A DNA stretch of 64,000 nt, from positions 96,468 through 160,467 of the forward strand of contig JAFXFC010000052.1 in the NCBI GenBank assembly GCA_017513525.1, given 5' to 3'. The DNA comes from Clostridia bacterium (lineage in GTDB: Bacteria > Bacillota > Clostridia > Oscillospirales > Acutalibacteraceae). The notes under the pieces were generated by a model, which saw only the letters and a program-made list of their open reading frames with translations, had not been told where the DNA came from and made no database searches. Position numbers and translations under genes: made by a program. The first letter of the stretch is position 1. Each line of letters starts with the position of its first letter. Of this stretch, positions 27,011 to 36,328 are shown piece after piece.

Positions 27011-28849
27011 ATGAGAACGGTTTTGTCAAAGCTAAAGCCTTTCAGGTGGATGCTTTTACTGTCGATAGTATTTGCCACACTTAATACTGTATTACAGCTT
27101 TTAATTCCATTATATACAAAGAATATTCTTTCTGAAGGAATACTTGCATATGATATGGACAGGCTTATTGAATTGTGTTTGATAATGTTAGGTTTTACAC
27201 TTGCGAGTATTATTACTTCAGTAGCCAATACATATTATTCAACAAAAACCTCGGTAGGATATTCAATTGCTCTGAGAAATTATATTTTTGATAAGGTATC
27301 TCATCTTTCTCAGAGTGATATTGATAAAATAGGTGTAGCATCTCTTGTTACAAGAACAACCAACGATGTCCGCCAGGTGCATGAAATCGTTTTGTCGACA
27401 TTGAAGTCACTTATTCCGGTGCCTATAATGCTCGCAGGCGGTCTTGTTATGGCTTTTTCTTTGAATACTGAGCTTGCGAAGCTTACTTTGTGGGCAATAC
27501 CCATACTTGCAGTGCTTGCAGTAGTATTGATTGCCATTGTAATGCCCATATATTCAAAGATACAAAAGCTTGTTGACAAGATAAATCAGATAATGAGAGA
27601 AAAGATAAGCGGTATCAGAGTTATCAGAGCTTTTAATAAGACGGAATATGAGGATGAAAGATTTAATGAAACAAATCTTAAACTCACCGGCATAGCACTA
27701 AGAGTAAACCGCATCATGGCAGGCTTTCTGCCCGTGCTGACAGTGCTCTTATATGCTCTTATCTGTCTTATTATTTACAGGAGCGTTATGGCTTCAACCG
27801 AGCTTGATATTGTAACACACAGAGAAGAGATACTCGCTACGATTCCCAATATGTACGCTTTTATCTCCTATTTTACTATTGCAATCGGTGCTCTTACCTC
27901 AGTAGTTGCAATAATAGTTTCTATTCCGAGAGCATCTATTTCGGGCAGAAGAATAAAGGTTATCATGGATGCCGTTTCTGAAATAGAGCCTCCGGAAACC
28001 CCGATTACTCCTAAAAAAGAGGATGCGGGAAAACTTGAATTCGTCAATGTTTCATTTAAGTACAAGCCCGTTCCGAAAGAAGTAAAAAAGAAGAAATTTT
28101 CTTCCAAAAAGAAAAAAACAGAAAATGCGCCGAAAACTCTGTTTGAACTTAAAAATGTAAGCTTTGAATCTCACCCCGGAGAGACCACGGCAATAATAGG
28201 TGTTACGGGAAGCGGTAAGACTACACTTGTTAATCTCATCCCCCGTCTTTATGATGCAACTGAAGGTGAAGTAAAGCTTGCAGGTGTTAATGTCAAAGAT
28301 CTTGATCCTGCTGAAATTGGTGACAGGATAGCTTTTATTCCGCAGCAGGCATTTTTGTTCAGCGGAACTATTGCTGATAATATCCGTTTCGGAAAAAAGG
28401 ATGCTACAGATGCCGAAATCTGGCGAGCCCTCGAAATAGCACAGGCAAAAACTTTTGTAGATTCAATGCCTGACGGTATAGAGTCCTTTGTTTCTCAGGC
28501 AGGTAAAAACTATTCAGGCGGTCAGAAGCAAAGACTTGCAATTGCAAGAGCAATAGTAAAGGGTGCCGAGGTCATAGTTTTTGATGATTCATTCTCTGCA
28601 CTTGACCTTGCAACTGATGCCCGTCTTCGTGCATCTCTCAGAGAAAATCTTACCGATGCAAACATCATAATAGTTGCTCAGCGAGTCGGAACTGTTCTTA
28701 ATGCTGACAGAATAATCGTTCTTGAAAACGGTAATGTTGTCGGACAGGGAACTCACAAGGAGCTTCTTAAAACCTGTGAAACCTACCGTGAAATAGTTGT
28801 GACACAGCTCTCTGAAGAGGCACTGGAGGAGGTGGAAGACGATGAGTAA
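27011..28849 (+). CDS. ABC exporter half with degenerate ATPase site
   Basis: Fused permease-ATPase of 612 residues: six membrane helices (1-320), a Lys-rich insertion (KEVKKKKFSSKKKKTE, about 355-372) and an NBD. Walker A is GVTGSGKTTL and the signature YSGGQKQR is intact. Walker B reads VIVFDDSFSALD, with Asp instead of the catalytic Glu, and the switch position reads VAQRVGTV, with Gln instead of His. These changes mark the degenerate half of a heterodimeric exporter. Partner is the next gene, which it overlaps by eight bases. Substrate unknown; drug or peptide export is typical. Confidence 0.93.
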   Translation: MRTVLSKLKPFRWMLLLSIVFATLNTVLQLLIPLYTKNILSEGILAYDMDRLIELCLIMLGFTLASIITSVANTYYSTKTSVGYSIALRNYIFDKVSHLSQSDIDKIGVASLVTRTTNDVRQVHEIVLSTLKSLIPVPIMLAGGLVMAFSLNTELAKLTLWAIPILAVLAVVLIAIVMPIYSKIQKLVDKINQIMREKISGIRVIRAFNKTEYEDERFNETNLKLTGIALRVNRIMAGFLPVLTVLLYALICLIIYRSVMASTELDIVTHREEILATIPNMYAFISYFTIAIGALTSVVAIIVSIPRASISGRRIKVIMDAVSEIEPPETPITPKKEDAGKLEFVNVSFKYKPVPKEVKKKKFSSKKKKTENAPKTLFELKNVSFESHPGETTAIIGVTGSGKTTLVNLIPRLYDATEGEVKLAGVNVKDLDPAEIGDRIAFIPQQAFLFSGTIADNIRFGKKDATDAEIWRALEIAQAKTFVDSMPDGIESFVSQAGKNYSGGQKQRLAIARAIVKGAEVIVFDDSFSALDLATDARLRASLRENLTDANIIIVAQRVGTVLNADRIIVLENGNVVGQGTHKELLKTCETYREIVVTQLSEEALEEVEDDE

Positions 28850-30740
28850 AAGCAAAGGTATTTCCGTTCCTGAAACGGAATATAAAAGCCGTTACGCCGC
28901 CTACAGAGGTGCACCTAAAAATGAACAGAAGCCCGAAAATGCAAAAGGCACATTCCTTCGTTTTGTTGCTCTTATAAAGCCTCACGCATTTTCTATGGCG
29001 ATAGTTGTCATATCCGCCATGATGAGTACACTCTGTAATGTCATAGCTCCCGAATATATGGGTAATGTTATTAATATTCTGCAGGTTCAGATAGAAGGCA
29101 GACTTTCGGGCGGTACCATTGATTTTACCGCAACCTTTGAGCAGGTGGCAATTCTTGCAGGTCTTTATTTTGCTGCAAGTTTATTCACCTTTGTTCAGGA
29201 ATTTGTTTCTGCAGGTGTTTCCCAGAGACTGGTCTGCGGTCTCAGAGCCGATCTTAACGGTAAGCTTTCAAAGCTGCCTTTAAGCTATTTTGATAAGCAG
29301 ACCAAGGGACAGGTTATTTCAAAGATAATAAATGATATCGAAAATGTGAGCGGCAGCCTTAAAAACAGTATTCTTACGGTTATGACAAGTATTATTCAAG
29401 TCGTAGGCTCTTTTATAATGATGCTTCTTACGGGCAATATCCCCATGACCTTTGCTGCTGTCTGCCTTGTGCCTGTTTCCGCTTTTGTTTCCTATAAGGT
29501 TTCAAAGGTATCAAAGGTATGGTTCAAGCGTTATTGGGATACCATGGGAGACCTGAACGGTCACATTGAGGAAATGTATGCAGGTCATACAATTGTTCAT
29601 ATGTTCGGACATGAGGATGAGTCTGTTAAGGAGTTCCGTGCAATTACCGAAAGATTGGGCAAAAACTCATTTATGGCAAATATGATCTCAGGCATATTGA
29701 ATCCTGTCCTCACGCTCATAAAGAATATAAACTATGTTTCCCTGTGTCTTCTTGGCGGATTTTTCTATATCGGTATCCACAACGGCACAATCCCTGCAAA
29801 TGCCTTCGGCGGTATAGGTGATATACAGAAGTTCCTTTCATATTCTTCTTCTTTCTCTTCACCTATCATTAATATTTCTAAGATAATAAACAGTATTCAA
29901 TCCTCTCTCGCTTCTGCAGAAAGAGTATTCTCAATGCTTGACGAGGTGGATGAAGTTCCCGATATAAATGATAATGACCCCACATCTCCCTCGAACGGAC
30001 TTGTTGAGTTCAAGGATGTATCATTCAGATATGTTGAGGATGTGCCGCTTATCGACGGTCTTTCATTTACTGCACGCCCCGGAAGCATTACTGCAATAGT
30101 AGGCCCCACGGGTGCGGGTAAGACCACAATAGTAAATCTTCTTATGCGTTTTTATGATATAAACAGCGGTACTATCACACTTGACGGCACCGATATTTAT
30201 ACAATGTCAAGAAATGCACTTCGTGCAAATTTCGGTATGGTGCTTCAGGATACATGGCTTTTCAAGGGCACTGTAAAGGATAATATCAAATACGGCAAGC
30301 CCGATGCCACGGACGAAGAAGTTATTGAAGCTGCAAAAACGGCACAGATATATGATTACATAATGAGTCTTTCCGACGGCTTTGATACCATGCTTACGGA
30401 GGACGGAACCAATATTTCACAGGGACAGCGTCAGCTTCTCACAATTGCAAGAGCTATTATCGTTGACCCCGCTGTGCTTATCCTTGACGAAGCCACCTCT
30501 TCTGTCGATACAAAGACAGAACAGAAGATTCAGGTTGCGATGAATGCACTTATGGAAGGAAGAACCAGCTTTGTTATAGCTCACAGACTTTCTACCATCA
30601 AGAATGCCGACAATATTCTTGTTATGAAAAAAGGAGCTATCGTAGAGCAGGGTACTCATAAGGAGCTTCTTGAAGCCGACGGCTTCTATGCACTTTTATA
30701 TAATTCACAGTATACCGACGGTATTCCGCCGGAAGATTAA
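28842..30740 (+). CDS. ABC exporter half with canonical ATPase site
   Basis: Second half of the heterodimer, 632 residues: six membrane helices followed by an NBD with Walker A GPTGAGKTTI, Walker B VLILDEATSSVD with the catalytic Glu, and the switch His in IAHRLSTI. Its signature reads ISQGQRQL instead of SGGQ, which fits the known rule that the degenerate site pairs the altered Walker B of one subunit with the altered signature of the other. It is 19 bases upstream of a FucU gene. Confidence 0.94.
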   Translation: MSKSKGISVPETEYKSRYAAYRGAPKNEQKPENAKGTFLRFVALIKPHAFSMAIVVISAMMSTLCNVIAPEYMGNVINILQVQIEGRLSGGTIDFTATFEQVAILAGLYFAASLFTFVQEFVSAGVSQRLVCGLRADLNGKLSKLPLSYFDKQTKGQVISKIINDIENVSGSLKNSILTVMTSIIQVVGSFIMMLLTGNIPMTFAAVCLVPVSAFVSYKVSKVSKVWFKRYWDTMGDLNGHIEEMYAGHTIVHMFGHEDESVKEFRAITERLGKNSFMANMISGILNPVLTLIKNINYVSLCLLGGFFYIGIHNGTIPANAFGGIGDIQKFLSYSSSFSSPIINISKIINSIQSSLASAERVFSMLDEVDEVPDINDNDPTSPSNGLVEFKDVSFRYVEDVPLIDGLSFTARPGSITAIVGPTGAGKTTIVNLLMRFYDINSGTITLDGTDIYTMSRNALRANFGMVLQDTWLFKGTVKDNIKYGKPDATDEEVIEAAKTAQIYDYIMSLSDGFDTMLTEDGTNISQGQRQLLTIARAIIVDPAVLILDEATSSVDTKTEQKIQVAMNALMEGRTSFVIAHRLSTIKNADNILVMKKGAIVEQGTHKELLEADGFYALLYNSQYTDGIPPED

Positions 30741-30759
30741 AAAACAGGAGGAAATTATT

Positions 30760-31179
30760 ATGCTTAAAGGAATTCCCGCTTTAATATCACCCGAACTTCT
30801 TAAAATTTTATGTGAAATGGGTCACGGTGACGAAATAGTTATCGGTGACGGCAATTTCCCTGCCGCTTCATGTGCTCAGAGACTTATCCGCTGTGACGGT
30901 CTCGGAGTTCCCGAAATTCTTGATGCAGTGCTTCAGCTTTTCCCTCTTGATACATATGTTGACAGCCCCGTTTCTCTTATGGCAACAACAAAGGGTGATC
31001 CCACTCCCGAAATCTGGGCAACCTATGAAGAGCTTGTTAATAAGCACAACGGCGAAACAAATATTTCTCAGATTGAAAGATTTGAATTCTACGACAGAAC
31101 AAAAAAAGCATATGCAGTAATAGCAACAAGCGAAAAAGCATTATACGCCAATATAATCCTCAAAAAAGGTGTTATATAA
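30760..31179 (+). CDS. fucU: RbsD/FucU family sugar mutarotase
   Basis: Small cytosolic protein of 139 residues. It matches FucU/RbsD in MLKGIPALISPELLKIL, MGHGDEIVIGDGNFPA (with the catalytic His near residue 21) and FPLDTYV. These proteins interconvert sugar anomers; FucU acts on L-fucose, RbsD on D-ribose. The ATG at 30760 follows CAGGAGG. It is two genes upstream of a rhamnulokinase-like FGGY kinase, so a deoxyhexose substrate is plausible. Fucose versus rhamnose cannot be told from the sequence. Confidence 0.88.
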   Translation: MLKGIPALISPELLKILCEMGHGDEIVIGDGNFPAASCAQRLIRCDGLGVPEILDAVLQLFPLDTYVDSPVSLMATTKGDPTPEIWATYEELVNKHNGETNISQIERFEFYDRTKKAYAVIATSEKALYANIILKKGVI

Positions 31180-31180
31180 T

Positions 31181-31873
31181 ATGGAATACATTTATATTCT
31201 TTTTCTTATAGCCGACGCTTTTTTAGCCTACCGCTTTATGTATAAAGACGGTTCTATGAAGCAGAAGCTTCTGACCTCTTTACCCTTTGTAATTTCAGGA
31301 ATCTATCTTACGATCGTAATGGGACTTTATAATTCTGCCTATTCTTTGCTTATTGTTGCAGGTCTTATCGCTTCCTTTATAGGTGACTGGGTTCTGCGTT
31401 TTGATCTTTTCGGTATGAAAGGTCTTCCCGGAATAATCGCATTTGCCCTCGCTCATATTCTTTATATTTCAGCTTTTTCCGTAAGAGTTCCTTTGACAAT
31501 AAAGGATTTATGGCTTATTGTTCCGTGGGCGGTAATGCTTTCACTTGAAATTTTTGCTAAGAAGAAAATGAATATAAATCTCGGTGCCACAGCCCCTGCG
31601 GTTTTAGTTTATGCCATGATAATAGATGCCATGGTGTTGCTTGGTATCCGTGCAGCAGTGCTTACAATGAACGGCGGAATTTCAGTGCTTCGTTCAATAG
31701 TTCTTATTGCAGGCGTTATTATGTTTATTATTTCCGATGCCGGTGTTTGTCTTATGATGTTTGACGGCAGAAAAGAAATTAAAACAAATAAAAAGACATA
31801 TAAGCTCAATTCATTTAATGTTGTTACATACTACGGCGGACAGATGCTCATTGCCGCAAGTGTTCTTGTTTGA
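31181..31873 (+). CDS. YhhN family membrane protein
   Basis: Membrane protein of 230 residues with seven or eight helices. GDWVLRF, GLPGIIAFALAHILYI and the late FIISDAGVCLMM fit the YhhN/TMEM86 family, whose animal members hydrolyse lysoplasmalogens; bacterial roles are not settled. It begins one base after the fucU stop, so the two are coupled, and its likely ribosome site AAAAGGTG lies inside the end of fucU. Why it sits between two sugar genes is unclear. Confidence 0.82.
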   Translation: MEYIYILFLIADAFLAYRFMYKDGSMKQKLLTSLPFVISGIYLTIVMGLYNSAYSLLIVAGLIASFIGDWVLRFDLFGMKGLPGIIAFALAHILYISAFSVRVPLTIKDLWLIVPWAVMLSLEIFAKKKMNINLGATAPAVLVYAMIIDAMVLLGIRAAVLTMNGGISVLRSIVLIAGVIMFIISDAGVCLMMFDGRKEIKTNKKTYKLNSFNVVTYYGGQMLIAASVLV

Positions 31874-31888
31874 TAAAAGGAGAAAATT

Positions 31889-33355
31889 ATGAAAAAAGTT
31901 CTTGCATTTGACTTCGGAGCTTCTTCGGGAAGAGCAATTCTCGGTAAGTTCGATGGAGAAAAAATAACACTTGAAGAAATTCACAGATTTTCCAACGATC
32001 CCGTAAAGGTAGGCGGTACATTCTATTGGGATGTGCTTCGTCTTTTCCATGAAATAAAGCAGGGTATATTGAAAGCAAAGGCTTTAGGTGGCTTTGATTC
32101 AATAGGTATTGACACATGGGGCGTTGACTTCGGACTTTTGGATAAAGACGGAAAGCTTCTCGAAAATCCCGTTCACTACCGCGATGAAAGAAACCAGGGA
32201 ATGATAGAAAAATCTGCTGAATTTATTGATAAGAAAAGACTTTATAAGCTTACGGGAATTCAGTTTATGGATTTCAATACCTGTTTCCAGCTTTTAAGTC
32301 TGAGGCTTTTCCGTCCCGAGGTTTTAGAAAGAGCCGATAAGCTTCTTTTTATGCCCGATCTGCTTTCATATTTTCTTACGGGAAAAATGTGTGCGGAATA
32401 TTCTATCGCTACCACTTCGCAGATAGTTGATATAAATAAAAAAGAGTGGAGCGAAGAAATCTGTAAGGCATTGGGAATTCCTCAGAATATTCTTCCGGGA
32501 ATTGTAAAAACAGGTACTGTTCTCGGCAATTTGAGTGATGAGATATGTGAGGAACTCGGTGTTAAGCCCGTGCCGGTTATTTCGGTAGCAGGTCACGATA
32601 CCCAGTCAGCTGTCACTGCCGTTCCCAGTGAAGAAAAGGATTTTGCATTTATCAGCTGCGGCACATGGTCACTTTTCGGCACCGAAACAGACACTCCCAT
32701 AGTAAGCGAAGAATCTCTCTCATTTAACATTACAAATGAGGGCGGATATAACTATACAACTGCATTTCTTAAGAATATCTGCGGACTATGGCTTATTCAG
32801 GAAAGCCGCCGTCAGTGGATAAGAGAGGGCAAAGAATATTCATACGCCGAACTCGAAAAAATGGCTTTGGAGTGTGAACCCTTCAGATGCTTTATTGATC
32901 CCGATGCTCCCGATTTCGTTGCAATGGGCGATATTCCTTCAAGAATAAAGGATTTCTGTAAGAGAACAGGACAGTATGTTCCCGAAACCGTAGGTGAGGT
33001 AGTCCGTTGTATTTATGAGAGCCTTGCACTTAAATACCGTTATGTTCTCGGCGGCATAGAAAAATGCACAGGCAAAAAATATCCCCATATAAATGTTGTC
33101 GGCGGCGGTACAAAGGACGGTCTTTTATGTCAGATGACTGCTTCCTCATGCGGTATTCCCGTATATGCAGGTCCTATTGAGGCTACCGTTTTCGGCAATA
33201 TTGCCGTTCAGCTTATGTCAATGGGTGAAATAGAAAATATAAGTGAAGCCAGAAAAATTATCGCAAAAGGCGAAAACTTAAAGAGATTTATGCCTGAAAA
33301 CTCCGAGAAATGGGAAGAGGTTTCTTTGGAATACGAAAAATATATAGTAGAATAA
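31889..33355 (+). CDS. rhaB: Rhamnulokinase-like FGGY carbohydrate kinase
   Basis: FGGY-family kinase of 488 residues. The start AFDFGASSGRAILG is the phosphate-1 motif in the rhamnulokinase variant; SIGIDTWGVDFGLLD near residue 70 and HYRDERN near 100 also match RhaB more than xylulokinases or glycerol kinases; GGGTKDG near 415 is the adenosine motif. It would phosphorylate L-rhamnulose (or L-fuculose) before aldol cleavage. No isomerase or aldolase is in the window. AAAAGGAG precedes the start. Confidence 0.88.
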   Translation: MKKVLAFDFGASSGRAILGKFDGEKITLEEIHRFSNDPVKVGGTFYWDVLRLFHEIKQGILKAKALGGFDSIGIDTWGVDFGLLDKDGKLLENPVHYRDERNQGMIEKSAEFIDKKRLYKLTGIQFMDFNTCFQLLSLRLFRPEVLERADKLLFMPDLLSYFLTGKMCAEYSIATTSQIVDINKKEWSEEICKALGIPQNILPGIVKTGTVLGNLSDEICEELGVKPVPVISVAGHDTQSAVTAVPSEEKDFAFISCGTWSLFGTETDTPIVSEESLSFNITNEGGYNYTTAFLKNICGLWLIQESRRQWIREGKEYSYAELEKMALECEPFRCFIDPDAPDFVAMGDIPSRIKDFCKRTGQYVPETVGEVVRCIYESLALKYRYVLGGIEKCTGKKYPHINVVGGGTKDGLLCQMTASSCGIPVYAGPIEATVFGNIAVQLMSMGEIENISEARKIIAKGENLKRFMPENSEKWEEVSLEYEKYIVE

Positions 33356-33356
33356 T

Positions 33357-34214
33357 ATGGTACTTACAGATATTAATGTAATAAAAAGAATATTAAGTAA
33401 ACACGGTTTTTCATTTTCAAAGGCTCTCGGACAAAACTTTCTTATTGACCCTGAGGTCTGTCCGAAAATGGCAGATCTCGGCGGTGCAAAAGACGGTACG
33501 GGTGTTATTGAAATAGGTCCCGGTATCGGAGTGCTGACTGTAGAACTTGCAAAAAGAGCTGAAAAGGTAGTAACGGTTGAACTTGATACAAGGCTTATTC
33601 CCGTACTTGCCGAAACTCTCTCGGATTACAGAAATGTTGAAGTCATAAATGCCGATGTTCTGAAAACCGATTTGTTTAAGCTTATAGAGGATAATTTTAA
33701 CGGAAAAAGTGTAAATGTATGTGCAAATCTGCCGTATTATATCACTTCTCCAATTCTTATGTACCTTTTGGAAAGCCGTCTGCCTGTTGAAAGCATAACT
33801 GTCATGGTGCAGAAGGAAGCCGCTGACCGCCTTTGTGCAAAGGTGGGGTCACGTGATTCGGGGGCTATAACGGTTGCCGTAAATTATTATGCCGAACCGG
33901 AAGTTCTTTTTGATGTGGGACGAGAATGCTTCATGCCTTCTCCTAATGTTGACAGCTGTGTTATAAAGCTCAATGTCAGAAAAGAGCCTCCCGTGAAAGT
34001 AGAAAATGAAGAGTTTTTCTTTTCTATGGTAAAAGCCGCATTTTCACAGAGAAGAAAGACTGCAGCAAACGGTATTTCTTCGGGACTCGGCATCTCAAAG
34101 GATAAGGTATCAGAAGCTCTTTCGGCTTCGGGACTTTCTCCCACGGTAAGAGCAGAAGCACTTACAATGGAGGAGCTCGCACTTTTGTCCGATAATTTAT
34201 TGAAAGTAAGGTAA
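33357..34214 (+). CDS. rsmA: 16S rRNA dimethyladenosine transferase (KsgA)
   Basis: Methyltransferase of 285 residues that dimethylates two adjacent adenosines in the 3' hairpin of 16S rRNA. KALGQNFLID near the start, the SAM-binding IEIGPGIGVLT and the catalytic NLPYYITSPI are all intact, as is the C-terminal AAFSQRRKT. It starts one base after the rhamnulokinase stop. Confidence 0.96.
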   Translation: MVLTDINVIKRILSKHGFSFSKALGQNFLIDPEVCPKMADLGGAKDGTGVIEIGPGIGVLTVELAKRAEKVVTVELDTRLIPVLAETLSDYRNVEVINADVLKTDLFKLIEDNFNGKSVNVCANLPYYITSPILMYLLESRLPVESITVMVQKEAADRLCAKVGSRDSGAITVAVNYYAEPEVLFDVGRECFMPSPNVDSCVIKLNVRKEPPVKVENEEFFFSMVKAAFSQRRKTAANGISSGLGISKDKVSEALSASGLSPTVRAEALTMEELALLSDNLLKVR

Positions 34215-34218
34215 AATA

Positions 34219-34845
34219 ATGAGTAAGTTTATTGTAGTTGAAGGTCTTGACGGAACAGGAAAGACAACACAGATAAAAATACTTTCAGATTATATAAAAA
34301 GTAAGGGCAGGGAAGTTGAAATTACCGCTGAGCCCACTTCACATCCCACGGGAAAGCTGATAAGAAAAATTCTTTCAGGTGAAGTTTCCGCAACTCCGTG
34401 GAGTCTCGCTGCACTGTTTCTATCCGACAGAATAATTCATAATACAAATTCAGAAGACGGTATCGAAAAGCTGCTTTCTGAGGGAAAAACCGTTATTTCC
34501 GACCGCTATTATTATTCGACCTTCTCTTATCAGGGACATGAAACCGACCTTAATTGGGCTATGGATATGCACTTTAAGTGTCCCGAGATAAGACGCCCCG
34601 ACCTTGTGCTCTTTCTTACAATGGCTCCCGAAAAATGTATTGAAAGAATAAGAGCAAACAGACCCGATGAAGCAATAGAAATATATGAAAACACGGAAAG
34701 CCTTACCAAAATAAGCCGTCAGTTTGATACAGTATTTCAAAAGCTGAAGGATAGTGAAAATATTATATATATCGATGCAGACGGTACGATAGAAGAGGTA
34801 TCCGAAAGACTTTTCAGTGCTTACGATAAATATTGCGGAGAATAA
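34219..34845 (+). CDS. tmk: Thymidylate kinase
   Basis: P-loop kinase of 208 residues converting dTMP to dTDP. Walker A is EGLDGTGKTTQ (residues 8-18), followed by AEPTSHPTGKLIRKIL, the base-recognition motif of TMP kinases, and SDRYYYSTFSYQG with the conserved DR(Y). Sequence is somewhat divergent from the usual GGDGAGKST form, so a specialised nucleotide kinase cannot be excluded. It is five bases after rsmA. Confidence 0.9.
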   Translation: MSKFIVVEGLDGTGKTTQIKILSDYIKSKGREVEITAEPTSHPTGKLIRKILSGEVSATPWSLAALFLSDRIIHNTNSEDGIEKLLSEGKTVISDRYYYSTFSYQGHETDLNWAMDMHFKCPEIRRPDLVLFLTMAPEKCIERIRANRPDEAIEIYENTESLTKISRQFDTVFQKLKDSENIIYIDADGTIEEVSERLFSAYDKYCGE

Positions 34846-34847
34846 AA

Positions 34848-35495
34848 ATGAAGAAAAAACTTGTACTTTTTGATTTTGACGGAACAGTCGTTGACAACAG
34901 CGAGGGTATATATAATTGCATAAGATATGCCCTCGATAAAAAGGGAATGAAGCCACTGTCCGAGGAGATTTTAAGAAAATTTATCGGTCCTTCTCTGTTC
35001 GACAGTTTTATGTGGCATTGTACTGATGATGAAACTGTAGCCAATGAACTGGTTGCCCTTTACCGCGAAAGATATGCCCCCATAGGTTCTACTGAACTTA
35101 TTGTTTTTGACGGAATAAAAGAGCTGCTCGCAAGACTTCGTGAAGAGGGATATAAAACTGCGGTTTGTTCAAGTAAGCCATATGATTTTGTAAGAAAAAT
35201 CGCAGAAGAGCAAGGCCTTCAGGAGCTTTTTGACGGTTTTTTCTGTCCGGGCTTTTCTTCTCATGTTTCCGATAAATCCGGACTTGCACTCGAAGCAGTA
35301 TCTCACTTCGGTGTAAAAAAAGAAGAAACTGTTCTTATAGGTGATACAAGGTTTGATATCTCTGCCGCAAGGGATGCGGAAATAGAATGTATCGGTGTTC
35401 TCTACGGCTTCAGCGAAGACGGAGAAATGGATGCTGCCGATTATATTTCTCCCGATGTAAAGGGCATATATCCTATTATCGCAGGTGAGAATTGA
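34848..35495 (+). CDS. HAD family hydrolase, phosphoglycolate phosphatase-like
   Basis: Cytosolic phosphatase of 215 residues, HAD subfamily IA. Motif I is FDFDGTVVDNSEG (residues 6-18), motif II Ser is in VCSSKPYD, motif III Lys in VSDKSGL and motif IV is LIGDTRFDI. The cap looks helical and the opening resembles Gph/PpaX-type phosphatases. The physiological substrate cannot be assigned. The ATG at 34848 sits two bases after the tmk stop, and its own stop overlaps the thiN start (ATGA). Confidence 0.88.
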   Translation: MKKKLVLFDFDGTVVDNSEGIYNCIRYALDKKGMKPLSEEILRKFIGPSLFDSFMWHCTDDETVANELVALYRERYAPIGSTELIVFDGIKELLARLREEGYKTAVCSSKPYDFVRKIAEEQGLQELFDGFFCPGFSSHVSDKSGLALEAVSHFGVKKEETVLIGDTRFDISAARDAEIECIGVLYGFSEDGEMDAADYISPDVKGIYPIIAGEN

Positions 35496-36103
35496 TGAAA
35501 AGAGCATTGATATTCGGCGGCGGTGTCTACGGTGATAAATTTCCTGAGATTGCTCCCGATGATTTTGTCATAGCTGCCGATGCCGGTTGTGAAATTCTGA
35601 AAAAACACGGCATTGAACCTTATGTTACAGTCGGAGATTTTGATTCTTCGGGCTTTATCCCCCAAGAAAATGCTATTGTTTTGCCTGTTGAAAAGGATGT
35701 GACCGACACTCATGCGGCGGTAAATATAGCTCTCCAACGAGGCTTTAAGGAAATTTATATTTACGGCGGTATGGGCGGAAGACCCGATCACTCATTTGCA
35801 AACTTTACACTCACGGCTTTTCTTGCCGAAAAGGGTATAAAGGCTTTTTGTATCGGTGAAGGTTATACGGTAACTGCGGTGAAAGACGGTAAAATTATTC
35901 TTCACGGTAAAAAAGGCAAGACGGTTTCCGTTTTTTCATGGAGCGAAAGATGTGAGGGCGTAACTCTTAAAGGGCTTAAATATCCGCTGAATTCGGCTGT
36001 TCTTACAAATACATTTGCTCTGGGTGTCAGCAATTCATTCGAGAGCGAACAGGCGGAGATCTCCGTAAAAAACGGACTTCTTCTTATAATGTATGAAAAT
36101 TGA
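35495..36103 (+). CDS. thiN: Thiamine pyrophosphokinase
   Basis: Enzyme of 202 residues making thiamine diphosphate from thiamine and ATP. AADAGCEILKKHGIEPYVTVGDFDS (core VTVGDFDSSG) contains the catalytic acidic cluster, and YGGMGGRPDHSFANFTL the second conserved region. Start at the ATG 35495, one codon after a TTG. The next gene downstream is the riboswitch-controlled thiamine transporter, so uptake and activation of thiamine are side by side. Confidence 0.94.
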   Translation: MKRALIFGGGVYGDKFPEIAPDDFVIAADAGCEILKKHGIEPYVTVGDFDSSGFIPQENAIVLPVEKDVTDTHAAVNIALQRGFKEIYIYGGMGGRPDHSFANFTLTAFLAEKGIKAFCIGEGYTVTAVKDGKIILHGKKGKTVSVFSWSERCEGVTLKGLKYPLNSAVLTNTFALGVSNSFESEQAEISVKNGLLLIMYEN

Positions 36104-36105
36104 TA

Positions 36106-36134
36106 TTGACAAGGATATTGGTTTATTGTATAAT
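36106..36134 (+). promoter_or_regulatory. Consensus sigma-A promoter for the TPP riboswitch transcript
   Basis: TTGACA (36106-36111), exactly 17 bases, TATAAT (36129-36134): perfect consensus at both boxes. It begins three bases after the thiN stop and would start transcription a few bases before the TPP aptamer. Confidence 0.9.
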
Positions 36135-36148
36135 CACCTTGAAAATCT

Positions 36149-36232
36149 TAACAGGGGTGCTGTAAAAGGCTGAGATGACGAAAGTCAAACCCTTTAACCT
36201 GATATGGGTAATACCGGCGTAGGGAGTTAGAA
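36149..36232 (+). promoter_or_regulatory. TPP riboswitch (THI element)
   Basis: The aptamer core is easily read: ACAGGGGTGC then GGCTGAGATGACG, a short variable arm, ACCCTTTAACCTGAT, and GGTAATACCGGCGTAGGGA. These are the conserved THI-box segments that bind thiamine pyrophosphate. A terminator follows (36252-36288), indicating control by premature termination when TPP is high. It governs thiT at 36329. Confidence 0.96.
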
Positions 36233-36251
36233 CATAGTAAATGTTATTGTC

Positions 36252-36288
36252 ATCCGTGCGCCAGTGTAGCGTGCGGATTTTCGTTTTT
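36252..36288 (+). terminator. Riboswitch expression-platform terminator
   Basis: atccgtgcgc (36252-36261) pairs with gcgtgcggat (36269-36278) using two G-U pairs, followed by tttcgttttt. Its place between the TPP aptamer and thiT fits a ligand-stabilised terminator. Confidence 0.85.
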
Positions 36289-36328
36289 ATTACGGCAAAA
36301 AGCCGAAAGAAGAAAGGAAAACGTTACA

